This document shows, piece by piece, positions 25,319-39,673 of a stretch of DNA of 64,000 bases. A program made the position numbers and the translations under genes. The notes below the pieces were generated by a model, which was given only the letters and a program-made list of their open reading frames with translations, was not told the origin of the DNA and did not search any database. The stretch lies in NCBI GenBank assembly GCA_032173965.1, contig CM063284.1:119324410-119388409 (forward strand), given 5' to 3'. This DNA is from Sitta carolinensis. Lineage: Eukaryota; Chordata; Aves; Passeriformes; Sittidae. How positions within the stretch are numbered: the first letter of the stretch is position 1; each line of letters begins with the position of its first letter.

Positions 25319-27328
25319 GTAAATACAAATGTTAAGTGCCTAATTAAACTCTGCATTTACACACTGTGTTACCAAAATTTTCTCTATTCCATCAAAAATT
25401 GAATTGTTTAAAGCTGGGGGAGAGGGGCAGGGAAAGGAACAGCTTTTTGTCCCACCTTTGTTTTCTGGGGTAGGTGGTGCCAAGTGGTTCTGTATTAAAA
25501 GGTGTGGCAGGAGGGTTTCTGTATTTGAGAAGAGGAATCATAACTTTCCTTTTCACTGTGCTTTTAGAGCAATGCAGCTGCTCTAGGAGCATGTGGGGTA
25601 GGATGGGAGAAGACAGGTGCAGGCAGAAATTCTTTCTTCTGAAAGCTGCAAGTGCTTTTCCAAATTAAACACTCCTTCAGCATCCTGCTCAGAAGACTTT
25701 CTTCTGAATCTTCTCATTTAGGATTTTTTCAAATGCTTCCGTCTGTCCTTAACCCTCTGTGGCTGAGAGATCACAGGGGCTATAAAAATTCATTTAATGC
25801 TCTCTTCTCTCACTGGACAGTTAATTCACATATTGCACCCCAGTAGGGGGTGGTGGGGGGGGATAAAGAAATTCCTGGGGTCTTGCCTACAAAAGTGATT
25901 GAGCTACTGTGGCTTGAGAAATAACAGTGCTCATCAGCTGAGCCCTGTGACAGACTGAAATTCTATGTCAGCATCATCCAGCACCGGGGTTAACAGACTG
26001 GTAGTTCCTGTTTCTTGGATCCATGCAGGACTGCACACGAGGGAAGAAAGACATTTGCCACTCCTTCCCTGGGGAGTCAGCAACTTGTCTAGGAGTCACA
26101 GGTGCAGCAGAGCATGTTTAGCTGTGAGGGAAGTGCTTGTTACCCCTAAACCTGTTCCAAATCTATTTCAGCAAAAAGCTCAAGGCAAGAGAAAAGCATC
26201 TCATAGTCCACATCTGACCAAGGGATGCTAGGTTAAGCTAATACATTTATTTTGCAACTGGAGCAAGCCAAGAGTGAGTGCCTGATCCATTTTTGGCTGT
26301 GTCTTTCTGTTTATTGTCTGTAGCTCTGCATTAGTAGATGACACCAGCTAAAATCAATTTAAATAGATGCGAGTTAAACCAGTAGGACCTAAACCAAGTT
26401 ATATCTGTTTGTACCCAGGTTTAAATATGCTATTTCTTATGGCTGATTTTCTTGACATCTGTGCTTTTCAATGAAGTAACTATCATAGGACCAAGTGAGG
26501 CTGCCATTTTTCTAACTAGTTAAAAATGTTCTTGGGGAATTAATCTGTCTTTCAAAAGTTTAATTCTTTGAGTAGCATGGGAGTTTGTTGGAATCTTTAA
26601 GTGTTTCTGGAATAAAGAGAAGTGGGAATTTGCAATTAGATGGTCTGAAAATTTGTATTGTGAACATCTCATTTACACAAAGCACCATGAGATACTGTTT
26701 TCCATTGCTAGACCATTTATGAAGGCTCTTTCTGACATGAGCTTTACACTTGAAAGCTGCCTTCTTTACTTGATTCATTCTTTGTACAGTAATGCTGGGA
26801 TTATTTTAAGTCTTGCTACAAAGTTAATTGTTCTTGCTGTATAGTATGTTTCTGTCACATCTATTACTTTTTATCTTTTTATGTGGTTAGTCAGGATTAG
26901 GAACTAGACATTCGATAAATAAAGGACAGTGTTGTCATAAATGCAAGCTCATTTTCTCTGCAAGTAATTAACAAGTCTTGGTATCTTCCTGTATATGTGT
27001 ATGGTTGGAGGTTGCCTCTTTATGGCTTCCCTTCTTTTCCCAGTTCAGTAATAGACGCAGCTCTCATGGGTTCAGTGGAGTCTGTTGACATGAAAAACAC
27101 ATCCATAGGCATGACTGAGAATGAAACAAACAGATATGGGAAGAACTGAAAAGCTTTAGAAAGTTGTCATATATTGTGTAACAGAAGTGGTTTGTATTTA
27201 TGTCATGGAATTTGGCTTTCTCAGCCAGACCTGGTGTTCTACCTGCATCTCTAAGGACCTGCTCTGTTGAGTATTTCATGTGCTCTCAGGAACAAACATT
27301 CAAATCTCTCTGCCTCCCTGTCCTGCAG
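25319..27328 (+). other. Intron, 2.0 kb, nothing recognised
   Basis: Donor GTAAAT, acceptor TCCTGCAG. It includes a G-rich patch near 25845-25862. An 88-codon frame at 25965-26231 shows no recognisable domain. Confidence 0.65.
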
Positions 27329-27519
27329 CTGATGAGGCCTCTCAATTGCCTGGATGAGCTGTACCGGCTCATCGGGTCCTTCATCCGCTCCAAGCGCACG
27401 GCCGCCTGTGCGTACACGGCGTGCAGCGCCTCCGGCGTCGGACTGCTCTCGGTGGCCTCGGAGCTCTGCAGCAGGCTCGGAGCCTGCCACATCATCATGT
27501 GCAACAGCGGAGTTCACCG
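27329..27519 (+). CDS. INPP4-like gene, exon g, carrying the P-loop cysteine
   Basis: Encodes residues 230-292 and two bases of Arg293. Reads [64 protein letters not shown]. The hydrophobic helix, RLG and strand before the loop match W-AAEICRRLNGVRFTSC of INPP4A. Cys287 has its codon at 27500-27502. The loop keeps C and R with five residues between but loses K, A, K and D of CKSAKDR. The exon is strikingly GC- and CpG-rich compared with exons a-f. A minus-strand frame (27251-27598) covering it is a shadow. Confidence 0.95.
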
Positions 27520-30500
27520 GTACGGCAAGGTTTCTTTTCCTCCTTTTGTTGCAGTCAGTCACTCCGTCATTGCAGTTTGGAGACTGCTGCTCTTTCATGG
27601 AGGGATCTTACAGTAAATATCTAAGATCTTACATGAAATAGTGAATGCACTTGTAAGATTTGTTGTGAAATTCTAGAACTGTGTTTGCACTGATTGACAG
27701 AAATGAATAGTACAGTTCTTTTGGTTTGTGCAGTTGTAATGGGATTGTTCCTCATTCAAGTCAGTAAAAGGCAGAAATCTTAATTGCTAAAGTAGAAAGA
27801 GGAATGTTACCTAGATGAATAATATGTATCATATTGAACTCTTACTACAGGCAAGAAATGCTGAAATTTGTATTTACTTTGTGTGGTGTGGGAAATAATA
27901 GTAGCGCTTGATTCAAGGAAAAAAGATGAAATATAAGACATATGCATTTGTGCAGGTTCACCTTACGATAATGAAAAGCTCAGCCTGAAGTTGATGTGTT
28001 TAATATAATGCCAAAAAACAGAGTGACATATAGTCAACTGAACTTTGTCATCAACCCTAAGAGATTTTAATAACAAATATGTATATGACAATAGCATCAT
28101 CACAGAGCTCTCTAATGCTTACTCATATTTGTCATAGGCAGCAATATATTTATGCTTCAGCTGGGCAGATTACAATTTTTTGGGACAGTGTACCAAAAAG
28201 TCAAAGACTAAAGTTGGAGAGGGGTAAAAACCCCAACAAACTGAAGAATTAACATACAAATAATCCAATACTAAAAATAAGCTCTTTTCATAAGGATTCC
28301 AAGCAGTAGATCGGGGGAGCGGTATGTTAAAAATGCTGCTTAGTTTCTGATCTATGCAAGTTCTTATTTTAGCAGACTTGGTTACCAATACCTTGTGTTA
28401 GAATGAGCATTACTTTCTCCTCATTTTATGTAATATCCTTTCTTCCAAAGAGTTTTGAGGAGGGGAGAAGAAAAAAGGCAATTGCAACATAAGCTGCAAT
28501 GCAGATTATCAGGCATGAAAAAAAGGAAAAGCTCCATATACAACCAAAAAAAATTAAGTTGTATAAAGACAGAGTTTCCCTTTGAGTTGTCAACAGAGTA
28601 TTTGTATTACTCTCTGTCAAAGATAAAAGTGTTCATAACATATTGTATACTGTACTTAATTTAGGGAATAGCAAGAAAAAGCTTGGTTATGTAACACTAG
28701 TCACTGTATCAGATGAAGAGGCAAATACTGTAGAGCATGGCTGTCATGACACTGTTGTTTCAAAAGACCATGAGCTTTTCTCCTTGTCTTGCTTTCAGTT
28801 TCATGTCTTATGTGATCAGAAAAGGCTTCAGGCATAATTCTGACGGGTTTTTTTGCAGCTGAAAAAGACTGCCTCTGGGTTTGAGCACCATTTCATGAAT
28901 TTGTCAGTACATTTGCGCAAAAAATTCTGATAGTTTAAGACTAAAGTCAGAACCACCCAAATAAACTATTACCCTGTGGTGTGTGGGTCACAAACTCTTC
29001 AGAATAATTTGGTGACTGAATAAGATGTGGTTTGCTTAAATCTGAGCGTGAGCAGTTCTAAGATGAAAATTAATTAATCATCAAATTTCTGCTCAAAAGT
29101 AGGGCTAATTCAGATGTAACAAGTCCTAAAATGTCAATATAAGTGTATTTAAAAACGACAGAAAATTAGAAAACCAACATATTGCTTTTGAAGACTTTAT
29201 TATGAGCATGGGAATGGGATTTAAAAGTGTTATGTGTGGGTTTCTGTCTAGATGTCGAAGGATTCATCATCATCTATTTACATAAAGTAAAGGTGCAAGA
29301 TGCTTTTCTCTAAAGCATGACTAGTTCTACAAGTCCATTTGAGTTTTGGTACAAGATACTGCTACTTCATTTGTGCATTAATACTGCCTTTGTGGCTACC
29401 ATCTGTTCACAGAAAGAAACATCAGCTCTTGACATTATCAGAGATATTTCAAGATAGGCCCTCCAGGAAAAACAAATGGGTTGGTTGACAATTTGTATAG
29501 GTACTCAGGGGTTTGTACCTGGAAGTTCAGAAGAAAGCTCATGTATTTAGAGACAAGAAGGGATTAATTCACTCTTCTAAGGGAAATAAGTTCCTTTAGG
29601 TGGTTAAAGCTAAGAAAGATTTTAATAACAATTTCATGAAATTATGGTTGCACGTGCAAACTGGATGGATGAAGTTTTTCCTTAGCATTTGGAGTTATAT
29701 AGAGTCACTTAATGTACTGTTTTCTCTTTTCTGGTCTCCCTAGACCACATCTTTACAGTCCAGTACTAAGTGGGCTATGGGTTTTTACATTCTGAAATTG
29801 ACTTTGCCCAGATAGAAAGCTTGCTTTGTTTCCAACTAGTAGGTTTGCTCAGTGAATTTTGTGCCCAATTTTCTGGTGCTAAATTCTTCAGTGTTTTTGT
29901 GGACCTACCCCCCTTGCTGCTATCAGAGAAACAGTCTTGCAACAGTATGAAATCCTGTGAGGAGGACAGAAGGGGAAAGAGTAAGTTGCTGGATGTGATC
30001 AAGTCCCATAGACAGAGATTTTGCTTTATGCCTACAATCTTGAAGGCTAAATTCTTCTGTTTGTTCGAGTAGTATTTAATCAGGGCAGATAATGTTGCAA
30101 AATAGAGCTCCTTAGCATGTTAGTTCTTTAGAGTTCAAGATGCTGATTTTCAGTTAGAGGGGATATTTATCTCTGGTAGTATTCAGCAGTGTATCTGGGA
30201 TTCTGTGTTCTTAGAAATGAGACACTGTGAAGTCCATGATTCTGATCAGTTGCAGAACTTCACATTTTGTCGGCCCAGACCAATGACTCATGACTGTTTA
30301 ACACTAGGCCCTGGATATTAAATGAGTTGAAAACTGGTATTATCTAGAGATGCTACTAGATAAAAAGATGTGAATTTTTCATGCAGATTAATTTTGAAAA
30401 TCTCATTTTTCAGTCTTGCCAGCTTAAAAATGAAGCTCAACTTGTAGCAAGGCTCCCCCATACTTTCTTTTTAAAAGCTCTCTTTAGCATTACAGTTTCT

Positions 30501-30652
30501 ATGACTGGTGTTTAAGGGAGTGAATGTCTGAGAGTCTCTGGAAGAGTACAGGGTGCTCTAGTCATCAATATCTTTTTTTTGTTCATGGGGAGAGGGAGCT
30601 GAGCAAGACATTAATATGTCATATTTTAAATATGTTTTAATAGAATTTAATA

Positions 30653-30665
30653 TACGTACATACGT

Positions 30666-30714
<49 letters not shown>

Positions 30715-30732
30715 ATATATATATATATATAT
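30653..30732. repeat. Compound microsatellite (TACG/TACA)-(CA)n-(TA)n
   Basis: A short TACGTACATACG tract, then about 21 CA units to 30712, then about 10 AT units to 30732. A likely length-polymorphic marker. Confidence 0.97.
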
Positions 30733-33700
30733 GCCTTCCCTCAGCTATTCATCTCCTTCTGAGCTGGAGAGGGCTGGAGAGCCCTTTCTGTCTTCTCTCA
30801 ATTTAGGTGTCATGGATTGAAAAGGGGGCAGGGGGAGGTTCTGCCACTGCTCCTACTAACCAGAAGCAAGTCCCAGATAGCTTGTGAGGGAGGTGCTGGG
30901 TGACAGTCCAATGCAGAAGAGGCCAAGAACTATGAAACAGCAGCTTTGTCTGCTTTGACAGTGATTGCTGATCTCTGGATCAGCAGTGTCTTGGTTTCTG
31001 ACTTCTCTGTGATCCATATTAAATTGCTTCTTACGCTGCACTAGGCTAAAACAGCTTGACAGAGTTCATACTTTCATCCCTATATCCAAGATAATGCTGG
31101 GGATTTTGAATTGCTGGTGATTGCTTTTCTTTGATTTTTATTATGACAATATGTTTACCAATTTACATTACAGCCTGCAATCCTATATATATTTCAGACA
31201 GCAATTCTTTTCAAATACATTTTGAGCACCAGAAAACCAAGGATGGGGGAAAATAAGTCTCTTTAACCTTCACTGTCCTAAGTTATGTGTGAGTGCTACA
31301 AACCTCCCCTTGGATTATCATAAACGCACATGCCTTGTTGATCAACAAGGGGAACAGAGCTCTAAATTAGTTCAAGAAATCAGTAGTTTGCATTTTTATT
31401 TTACCTTTTCCTATCATTCATAATTATATTTCTGCCTGCCAGCCAGCTGTCACCCTGTAAACAACGTTCTGCTTTCTTTGCTTGTGTTCATTCTGTTTGA
31501 AGTTGGTATCAGTCTGTACAAATGCAGGTGATGAAAGGCACTTTTAAATTTTATTGAATCATGATTCTAGCTCGTGCTTGAGGGAGAAGAGCAAGACTGC
31601 ACTGCACAGACCTGTCCCAGCCTCTTTCCGTGCCAAAATGAAATTAGGTGCAGCAGCTGCAGGAGTCTGTTCAGGGACCATAGGCCTTACAGGCTCAAGG
31701 GAATAATTTAAAGCATCCAAATGAAACAAATCCCAGGTTTATTTAAATTTTTGCATTTACTGGAGGATCAAGGGAAAAATTTTCTATAATCTTGATGAAA
31801 CCCAGAAAAATCACCATCTTATTTTCTTTTCTGAACTTTAATTTCCCCTGCAGAAATTCTCTCCTTAGTGTTACCATCCTTCAAGCAGTGGGGTTCTGGC
31901 TGGCAGACACTTGGCTGAAGGATGAGGCAGGTTTTGCCAAGTGTTGATTATGCTGTCTCCTGTAGCTGGCAGTGGTCCTGCAATCCAGCTAAACCTGCTT
32001 CATCTTCCACATTGCAAAGCAGAGTAGCACCATAAGCTGTCCATCATGGCCAGCTGCCCTTCTGAAACAAGGTGAAATATAGGTACTCCAAATTTGTATT
32101 TTTGACATTCAATCACAAGAATTCTTCCTCTTAGGTTCAGAAATTTTCCTGTAAGAATTTAGTTCTGAGTTCAACAAGTGCGTGCTACAAAGACAATCCT
32201 TGGAGTTTTGCAGCTGTATTTAGGCTATCAATTCCTCAGTAAGAAAGCTTTCAGGGATCGATGGGACTACTTTCAGGAGACAGGTTAGCACAGACTGAAA
32301 AACAAATCCATACCCTTCTCCAGCCATCTGGTCTCAACTGGGGTTTTAGTCCTAGTACCTTCCCATTTAGTCAAGATTTTCTTCTATTTTTTAAATGATA
32401 GTTCTATTATGTCTGTCTACGATTAGTGTATTTTTATGATACCAAACCCATTGAGGCATAAACAGACTTCTCTTTGTGTAAAATAACTTAGGATAATAGA
32501 GTATTCCATTCTGTGCTGGTTACTAGCTAAAACCTGCTGAATAATTTTGAAATATGAATTTGTCTTAAAATAAAATAATAAGCAAGACATTTAGCACAAA
32601 TAGTGCTATAGTGTTCCTACAATAGTAATTGTTTTATTTTGCTCTATATTTGTCTTTCATAGGCAATGTGGTACATTTTTGCTGTGTCACCTCTAGTATA
32701 TCTGATACAATACTGGATGGATTATAGTCTTACTGTTCTCTTGCATGTTTTAAATTCTGAGACGCTATTTTGTTTAAAATGCAATCTGAGATGTGCATTA
32801 AATGCAGTGAGACAGAAAGATGGATCTAAGTTGTTGCTAGTATGGATTTCAAGGTGTGTTTTTTTCTATTTAGTCTTCTTCTAACATTATGAATGTTTAG
32901 TAGCAGGGTTGACACACAATGATATTACTGTGCTCTGTAGAAGCATCCTTTCATTCTTCAGTTCCTGCATGATTGCCTTATCTGCAGTCCAGGTCTTTGA
33001 AACTGGTGTTTTTCATGCAAAATCTTCAGTTTCATGATAAAAATAAAATAAGACCTCTTGATCAATCTCAAATTAAAAACTTAACCAGATCTGCATAATT
33101 TTTTGCATATAGAGAGGTCAGTGAATAGTTTGAATTATTACAAGACAAGAAGTAAATTGCAATTTTTTACCAGATTTACTTGCCTGCTAAAAGAGGAAGA
33201 AGCCTTAAGGAAGACTTTCTGCACAGAATGAGAGATAATGGCTAAAGCTGGGGTTTCAGATGCCTTTAGATTATTTATTTTTGCAAGTATGTTGGAAAAT
33301 GAGTAAATAAAAGGCATAGAATACTTCAAAGTTTTGGAAATTATGTTCTCTCATCAAGCAAAGAATATTTAATAGTGAAATTTCTTCTTTGCAACATTTC
33401 CAGCTGACTAGAGGTGCTAAGATCTTACAGGAAAATGATTGTGAAAAGATGCTCCCTGCAGTTTTTTAACGCTGACAGATGATGTGCGGTGAAAAGAAGT
33501 GCCTTTTTTCTTTCTTCCTGTTTTTTCTTTGAAAATCTCTCTGGTTTAAAGAGGTAGAATAGTTGCATCTATTTCTAGAAATAGATTGGATGACAATAAT
33601 CTTTCAATCTACAGAAAAAAATAACATTATCTCCTTTGTTTTTCATATTTCATTATTAAAAATTGCTAATATTGAACCAAATACCCCTGACAAAAATATG

Positions 33701-36700
33701 TTTGTAACCTACAAAAGAATTCATCAACCAAAGGTAGGTCTGATATATGACTAATAGATACTTACCTACCAGGACTGATTCTCTGCTTGATAAATTCATG
33801 CTATCTACTTCAGTAAGTCATTAATCTGTTGGTAGTTTATGTCTGAAAATATCTGGTAGAGCTGGGTTTGATTATCCTGTCATAGGATGGTGGATGTATG
33901 CCTGATAAGGGAGCTGGGATACCTTTATTCTGAGGTTTGCACAACTGTAACCACAGCGGTGCCTATTGTGAGTGAAACCCTGCATGGTGATGCTTAATGG
34001 ATAAAAGGCAGAAAATCCCTTTAACATGGGCTGCACTTGCCATTCTGTGTGGTGATGGTGTATGTTCCACAGACAGTTGCTTTTTGAAGTGTAGTTTTTG
34101 ATTCAGAGTGGAATAAATGCACTTTATGTGCATAATAATGGCTTTCTATATGTTGGACTGGCATATAGGTGGGCAGTGGACAGGTTCCATCCAACACTGA
34201 TTTTTAAAGTGGTGGCCTTTCCACACTGCCAACATCTTAGCTTCACAAAGATTAATAAAGAGACTAAAACTATGTCCTGAACTCCGGCAGAGTTTACTGT
34301 AATTGTGAAATACAGTATTGTTGTTTAGGGTATGAACTTCATGCTCATTTTCTCTCTAATATTTAATACTTTTCTTCTTCAGGTTGTTCATCAGAATCAA
34401 TGCATATTACCCAGCCATCACTATTAATTACAGACAAATGCCCCCCCCCAAAATATTTACCCCAAAATTATTTACTTTAACACTGTTTTTAATTGCTGCA
34501 TGCACTGACTTAAGTAATATTCCTTCTATACATATTAATTTAAATGACAGCAGAAAAAAAAAAGAATACTTGTACTTTAGTTGGTCTAAAAAGTGGTGAA
34601 ATGTAGGAATGATTAGCTTATGATGTACAGAAAGAAAAGTAATTAAAATTATAATAATGGCATTAAATTACATGTTGAGTAGAAGCTTTAGATTTTAATT
34701 AGACTAAAGCATAAATGCACCCTTTTCATATTTTTTTCCTATTCATATAGAACATAATTCATTTTGACATCTCTGACTGTGGTAACTACTAAACCAATTT
34801 GTTTCACCTCAGCTTTTCTACTCAGGGCATTTTTCTAAGGGATGTTTTGGTGCATTTTTGGATGCAGAATGGCTGAAAGTCTAATTGAAACCTGAAAATT
34901 AATTGGATGATTTAGATCCTTTTTACTCTGGTAACCTAGCTATACACTTTGCTGCATGGCACCTCTGTAGATAGTGAACACAAACTCAAATTATTTTTCC
35001 TTTCAAGTAAGAAGTTAAATGAAGTGTTGTGAAATAATCAGTTTCTCTGAAAATTTCAGTCTGTATTCATATTTTACAACTCCATTTTTCAGGATAGATG
35101 TGCATCTGTCCAGCCAATTTGCAGCCCTTTAGTGAAAATCACATCCAGTCAGAAACAAATGGACCATTGGTGGTAGAAAATCACTTCATCTTACTTTTTC
35201 AGGCATGTTCAGAATGGTTTGATCCAGAAGTTGTTTGCAAGTTTGTATTTAATCTTCACATCAATACTGTCATGACTGATGGGAGACTGGGGATAGCAGG
35301 CAGGAGCTGGGAGCAGCTGCAGCCCCTTCTGTTTCTTGGAAACCAAATGGATGAAATGAGGAATTCTCAGCCCTGTTGTCCTGGGAAATCCAAATGTCTC
35401 TGCCTTGCTGTTGTAATCTGTCAAGGCAGGGAATTTGTCATTCTAACTGACATAAACTCTGAGATGATGAATTTGGGTCTTTTGTTTTTCTCACATAAAA
35501 AAAATGTGTGAGAGGAAAAGACAGGGAGTCAGAACAGGTTTTGATTTGTTTACACTGTAAAATCTATGGATTTGGGCTTTATGCTTCCCATAACAGAATG
35601 TTATGAGGGGTTTTTCCCAAATATTTACCTTTTTTGGCTTGTCTGGGCTGATTGCATCCAAATGACCAGATACTTTCAGAGGTCAGAACTGCTTCCAGAT
35701 TGCTTTGTAAACTTCAATACCATCTGTTTATCAGCTCTCAAAATGCAGGAGAAAAGTGGATTTTTACTTACAGCACATATTTGCTGGCAATCCTTGATAC
35801 TGAACTTTGCTCAGGTCACCAAAAGAATCTTACAAGATGGAGAATAACCAGATTTCAAGTTGTTTAATAAAAAAGTTACATTGGTTTAAATTTGCATTTG
35901 CTTAGTCTCTCCATGCTTGGCAGCCCTGTTGCTGAGGTACTTCCAGTTATGAGTTTTCCATGTTACCATCTGATGTTTTGTGTGTGCATTTTTTCTTTCA
36001 CAGCAGGGTGTCTAGGGCAGTTAGGTTTGTGAAAAGGGATATATACTAATTAAAAAGCTATTTGAAGAGGTGGGAGAAAGCACCAGTATGTAGTTAAATG
36101 TGACACTTCATCATAGTCTCATGTAAGGTTAATATGATCAGTTTTTTTAGAAGATGCCATCTCACTGATACAGTGTTCGACTAAAATGACTGTATTTGAG
36201 TGTTATTTTTTTTTTATTTAGAAAGTAGTAACCTTATTTCATAATCGCAGACAAAACCATAATCTATAGTTTATATTTAACTCTGCCATTCATCAGACCT
36301 TTTACATGCCATAGGAGGAACACAAAATCTGGTGATATTAAATTGCACCTCTAATGAAACAGTATATTCAAATGCAATCCTATCTCTGATGCTATTTTAA
36401 CAATTTTAATAACTGTTAATGAATAAGGTTTTTTAAAAGAGAAGATGATGTATCTTACCAGCTTACTCTAGGATTTCACCTCAAATGTAAAATGTTCTAT
36501 TGAAGAGGAGTGATAATAGTTAACATCATCACTGCTGTCATCGCGAGTGTCTTTGCTACTAATTTCATAGGATATGTTAAAAATGCTATCCTTAAGATTG
36601 CTATTCTTACTCACTGTGAAGAGAGATCTTCAATTTTAGCACGTGTTTCAGAATTGTGCTGTAGTTGTTGCCTACCTCCATAGCAGCCTCTTAAAGAAAT

Positions 36701-37110
36701 CTTTATTGTGCTGTTTTGCTCTGTCTCTGCTTTTCCCACTCTGTTGATGTCTTCATCTACACACTTGGCAGCCTTATTCCTGAATCATGGTTGGCATTGT
36801 CCAAATGTAGAGGCCTCATAATGTCCATGATCATCAGCCATTTCATCAGGTTTTGGATAGGGAGCAGCTTGGCAGTCTTTTTCAATCACAAAATTGCACT
36901 TAATTCTTCAAGATGACCTTCATTTAGAGGGTTCTTTTGTTAGTTTTGATTCACGCATGCAGAATATAATTTTTCAGTTCGTTTCACTCTTAAGGGTTCC
37001 AGGAAGATGGGATTTCTGGGAAACCTGGCTCAGGAACTGCTTGCTTGGGAGCTGTACTTTAAGCCCTTAATACATATTATACCTACTGAGAAACTTTTTG
37101 CCCTTTTAAG

Positions 37111-37137
37111 GTTTTTTTTTTTTTTTTTTTTTTTTTA
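37111..37137. repeat. Poly-T tract, about 27 nt
   Basis: Uninterrupted T run inside the intron. No adjoining LINE or processed gene copy was seen on either strand, so it is recorded only as a simple repeat. Confidence 0.9.
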
Positions 37138-38796
37138 GATTATACCTGTCAAACTACATTTCAGATCCTTTTGCTTTTTTCCACTGTCAGTAGAAAAAAG
37201 CCTCCTTTGCAGTCTGGTCTTGAAGGCTGAATGTTTATATATTGGTTCTGGCAAATATTATGTGCATGTATTTTGTGCAATATTTCGCTTTTCAAAGACA
37301 AGATGAAAACGGTGTTTAGAATTTCTAATCTGACATTAAGCTATCTTACACCTTAATCAAACACATAACAGAAAAGATCAATATACTTTTGTCTCACGTT
37401 AACTCTGAGGTCAGTGTATACAAGAAACTGGGGAATGAAAATTATCCCATTACCAAGGAAAATCATTTAGCTTATAAATTTTTTATGAAAGGCCATTAAT
37501 AAAGCTACAGGTAAAATTTAGTATCTTCTATGCTCGTTTCTGTCAAACTTTTTGCAGTCCAGAAATTGACTTAAGCAGATTTTAAAATGTGTCAGGGTTT
37601 TGGGGTTTTTTCAGTAAGAATAAAAGTACAGACACATTTTTCCTCCTACAGATCTTCTGCTCAGCAAGATATGTGTTTGATTGAAACATATTGTCTGTTA
37701 TGTGCGCATATTATAAACTATGCAGACACTTCAGTAAGGATTTTGCCAAAAGGGTACTCAAAATTATATATTAATAATGTGTCATAGTTTTATTATTTGA
37801 ACTTGAAAATTACAGCTTTTGTCAGGTTCTGCAGAGGTAGAATCATTTTCTGTACAACCTGTCTTTCTGGTTCAAGATTTGATCATTGCAGTACTTTGGT
37901 TGTGAAGAGAAATCATTGAGCAACTTACTGGTGCAGAATAGAGCCGCTCTCACCTCTTGGGTGGTAGCAGCCCTCAAACATGTTCTTTCTAAAAATCACC
38001 TGTTTCTACTCAGGTGTTTTGTCTTTTTCCATGAGTTTTCTTGGTTGCATGAGAAACCAGCTATTTTTTCTTAATGATGATAATGAAAATCAGTTGGCAC
38101 GTCCAAAATACTTTCCCTGCTTCTTGCCTGGTGTGCTGACAGGCTGTCTGTCCTACAGCACGATCTTTAGCTCTGAAACTTTTCTGGTTGCTCTGATACA
38201 GTGACAGCCTTTCTGTTAGATGAGGTATTGCAATCAGTTTTTGTCCTCAAGTATTTATTTGAAAAAGATTGGCAAAGCAGCACAGGACAGTTCATTTGAA
38301 GGAATGCAGTTTTCATCTATTTTCTTTTTTTGAAAAATGTCTCTTAATTTTGCACTGTGCTGCTGTGCCAAGAGAATAACCAAGCTAAATTAATTGTAAG
38401 AAACTGGGATCCTGGTACAAAGCCTTATCTGCTTTAAGAATGGGGGATGAGATATAACATGCAGAAACCACCTGACAATTGTAAAGAACTTTTCCTTGGG
38501 TTCTTATTCTTCAAGTTGTGCATTTGCCAAGCCATAATTTTTAGCGTGGGTTTTCGTGGGTTGTTTGGGGGGTTTTTTGGGAGTTGGGATAGGTTGTTGG
38601 GGTGTTTTTCCTTAAGAACCAAACAAAACAAATGCAATCAATTGTAAGTCATCAGGAACCTTTGTTACACTCAAAATCTTAGAAACATTATACTGTTCAG
38701 GCAAATGCCTGCATGGGTGAGGAGCCATGGGGGGAGGGCCACATCTACTATGCCATCTTTTTTATTTATAACTCTTTTTAAAAGACTATTGATTAA

Positions 38797-39039
<243 letters not shown>

Positions 39040-39635
39040 TAATGGTGTGCACTGTCTGTTTGAGTTCTTGTGTCTATTTTGTTGTTTGTGTTTTGTTTTT
39101 TATTTTTTTCACTTATTCTTGAAGGGGTATTATTTATTTTTTAATACATTTTTAACCAGCTGTTTGCTTTCTCTTATGATTTTACTAAATGGTTTTTATA
39201 TAGTAACTGCCTTGGTATCACCTTACATCAGAGTAGTTTGTTGAGGAAGATAACTTTCATTTTAATATATATGATTGATAAAAACAGTTTAAGACTATTA
39301 AATACTGTCAGTAAAAAGTGACTCGTGCTGAATTAAGGGGAAGTGTAGAAGGGAAAGAGAGAAATAAATACCATTGTTTTTAAATTTCCAGGCAAGATTC
39401 CTGAGGACAATGTCCTTATTACAAAACAAGGTTTTCACTCTTTGGTCATAATAGGATATTAGGATTTAGAGGCTGTTGTGGATAGATAGCTAACTCAACA
39501 TGAACTCTTGGTGCGAAGGTATGCCAAGAATACTGGATTAAAAAGTAATATCAACTGAAAATGGGGATACAGGCTACTGTATTGGCACAATATTTTCTAG
39601 AGTATCTTGTTATCAGAAAATATTTTCAAAAGGTT

Positions 39636-39673
39636 GTATTGGAAGGAATTCAAAGGAGGAATTCCTCCAATAC
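39636..39673. repeat. Near-perfect inverted repeat (hairpin)
   Basis: Left arm GTATTGGAAGGAATTC and right arm GAATTCCTCCAATAC pair over 15 bp with a single extra A in the left arm and a 7-nt loop. Confidence 0.88.

Noticed and set aside
27500..27520. Calling the gene INPP4A or INPP4B outright
   Set aside because: Both keep CKSAKDRT and an RPPEGTYGK-type end; this product has neither.
27251..27598. 115-codon minus-strand open frame, rich in R, A and E
   Set aside because: It is the antisense shadow of the GC-rich exon g; low stop density follows from composition.
27200..27616. Longer plus-strand frame extending exon g on both sides
   Set aside because: The flanks are intronic: the acceptor TCCTGCAG and donor GTACGG set the exon, and family similarity stops at these points.
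30653..30732. CRISPR-like or functional tandem array
   Set aside because: It is a dinucleotide microsatellite without spacers; the genome is vertebrate.
35098..35511. 137-codon plus-strand frame
   Set aside because: It opens without a normal start context, resembles no protein and lies within a large intron; length is within chance for this much sequence.
37111..37137. Poly-T as the tail of a minus-strand processed pseudogene
   Set aside because: No coding-like sequence on the expected side of the tract.
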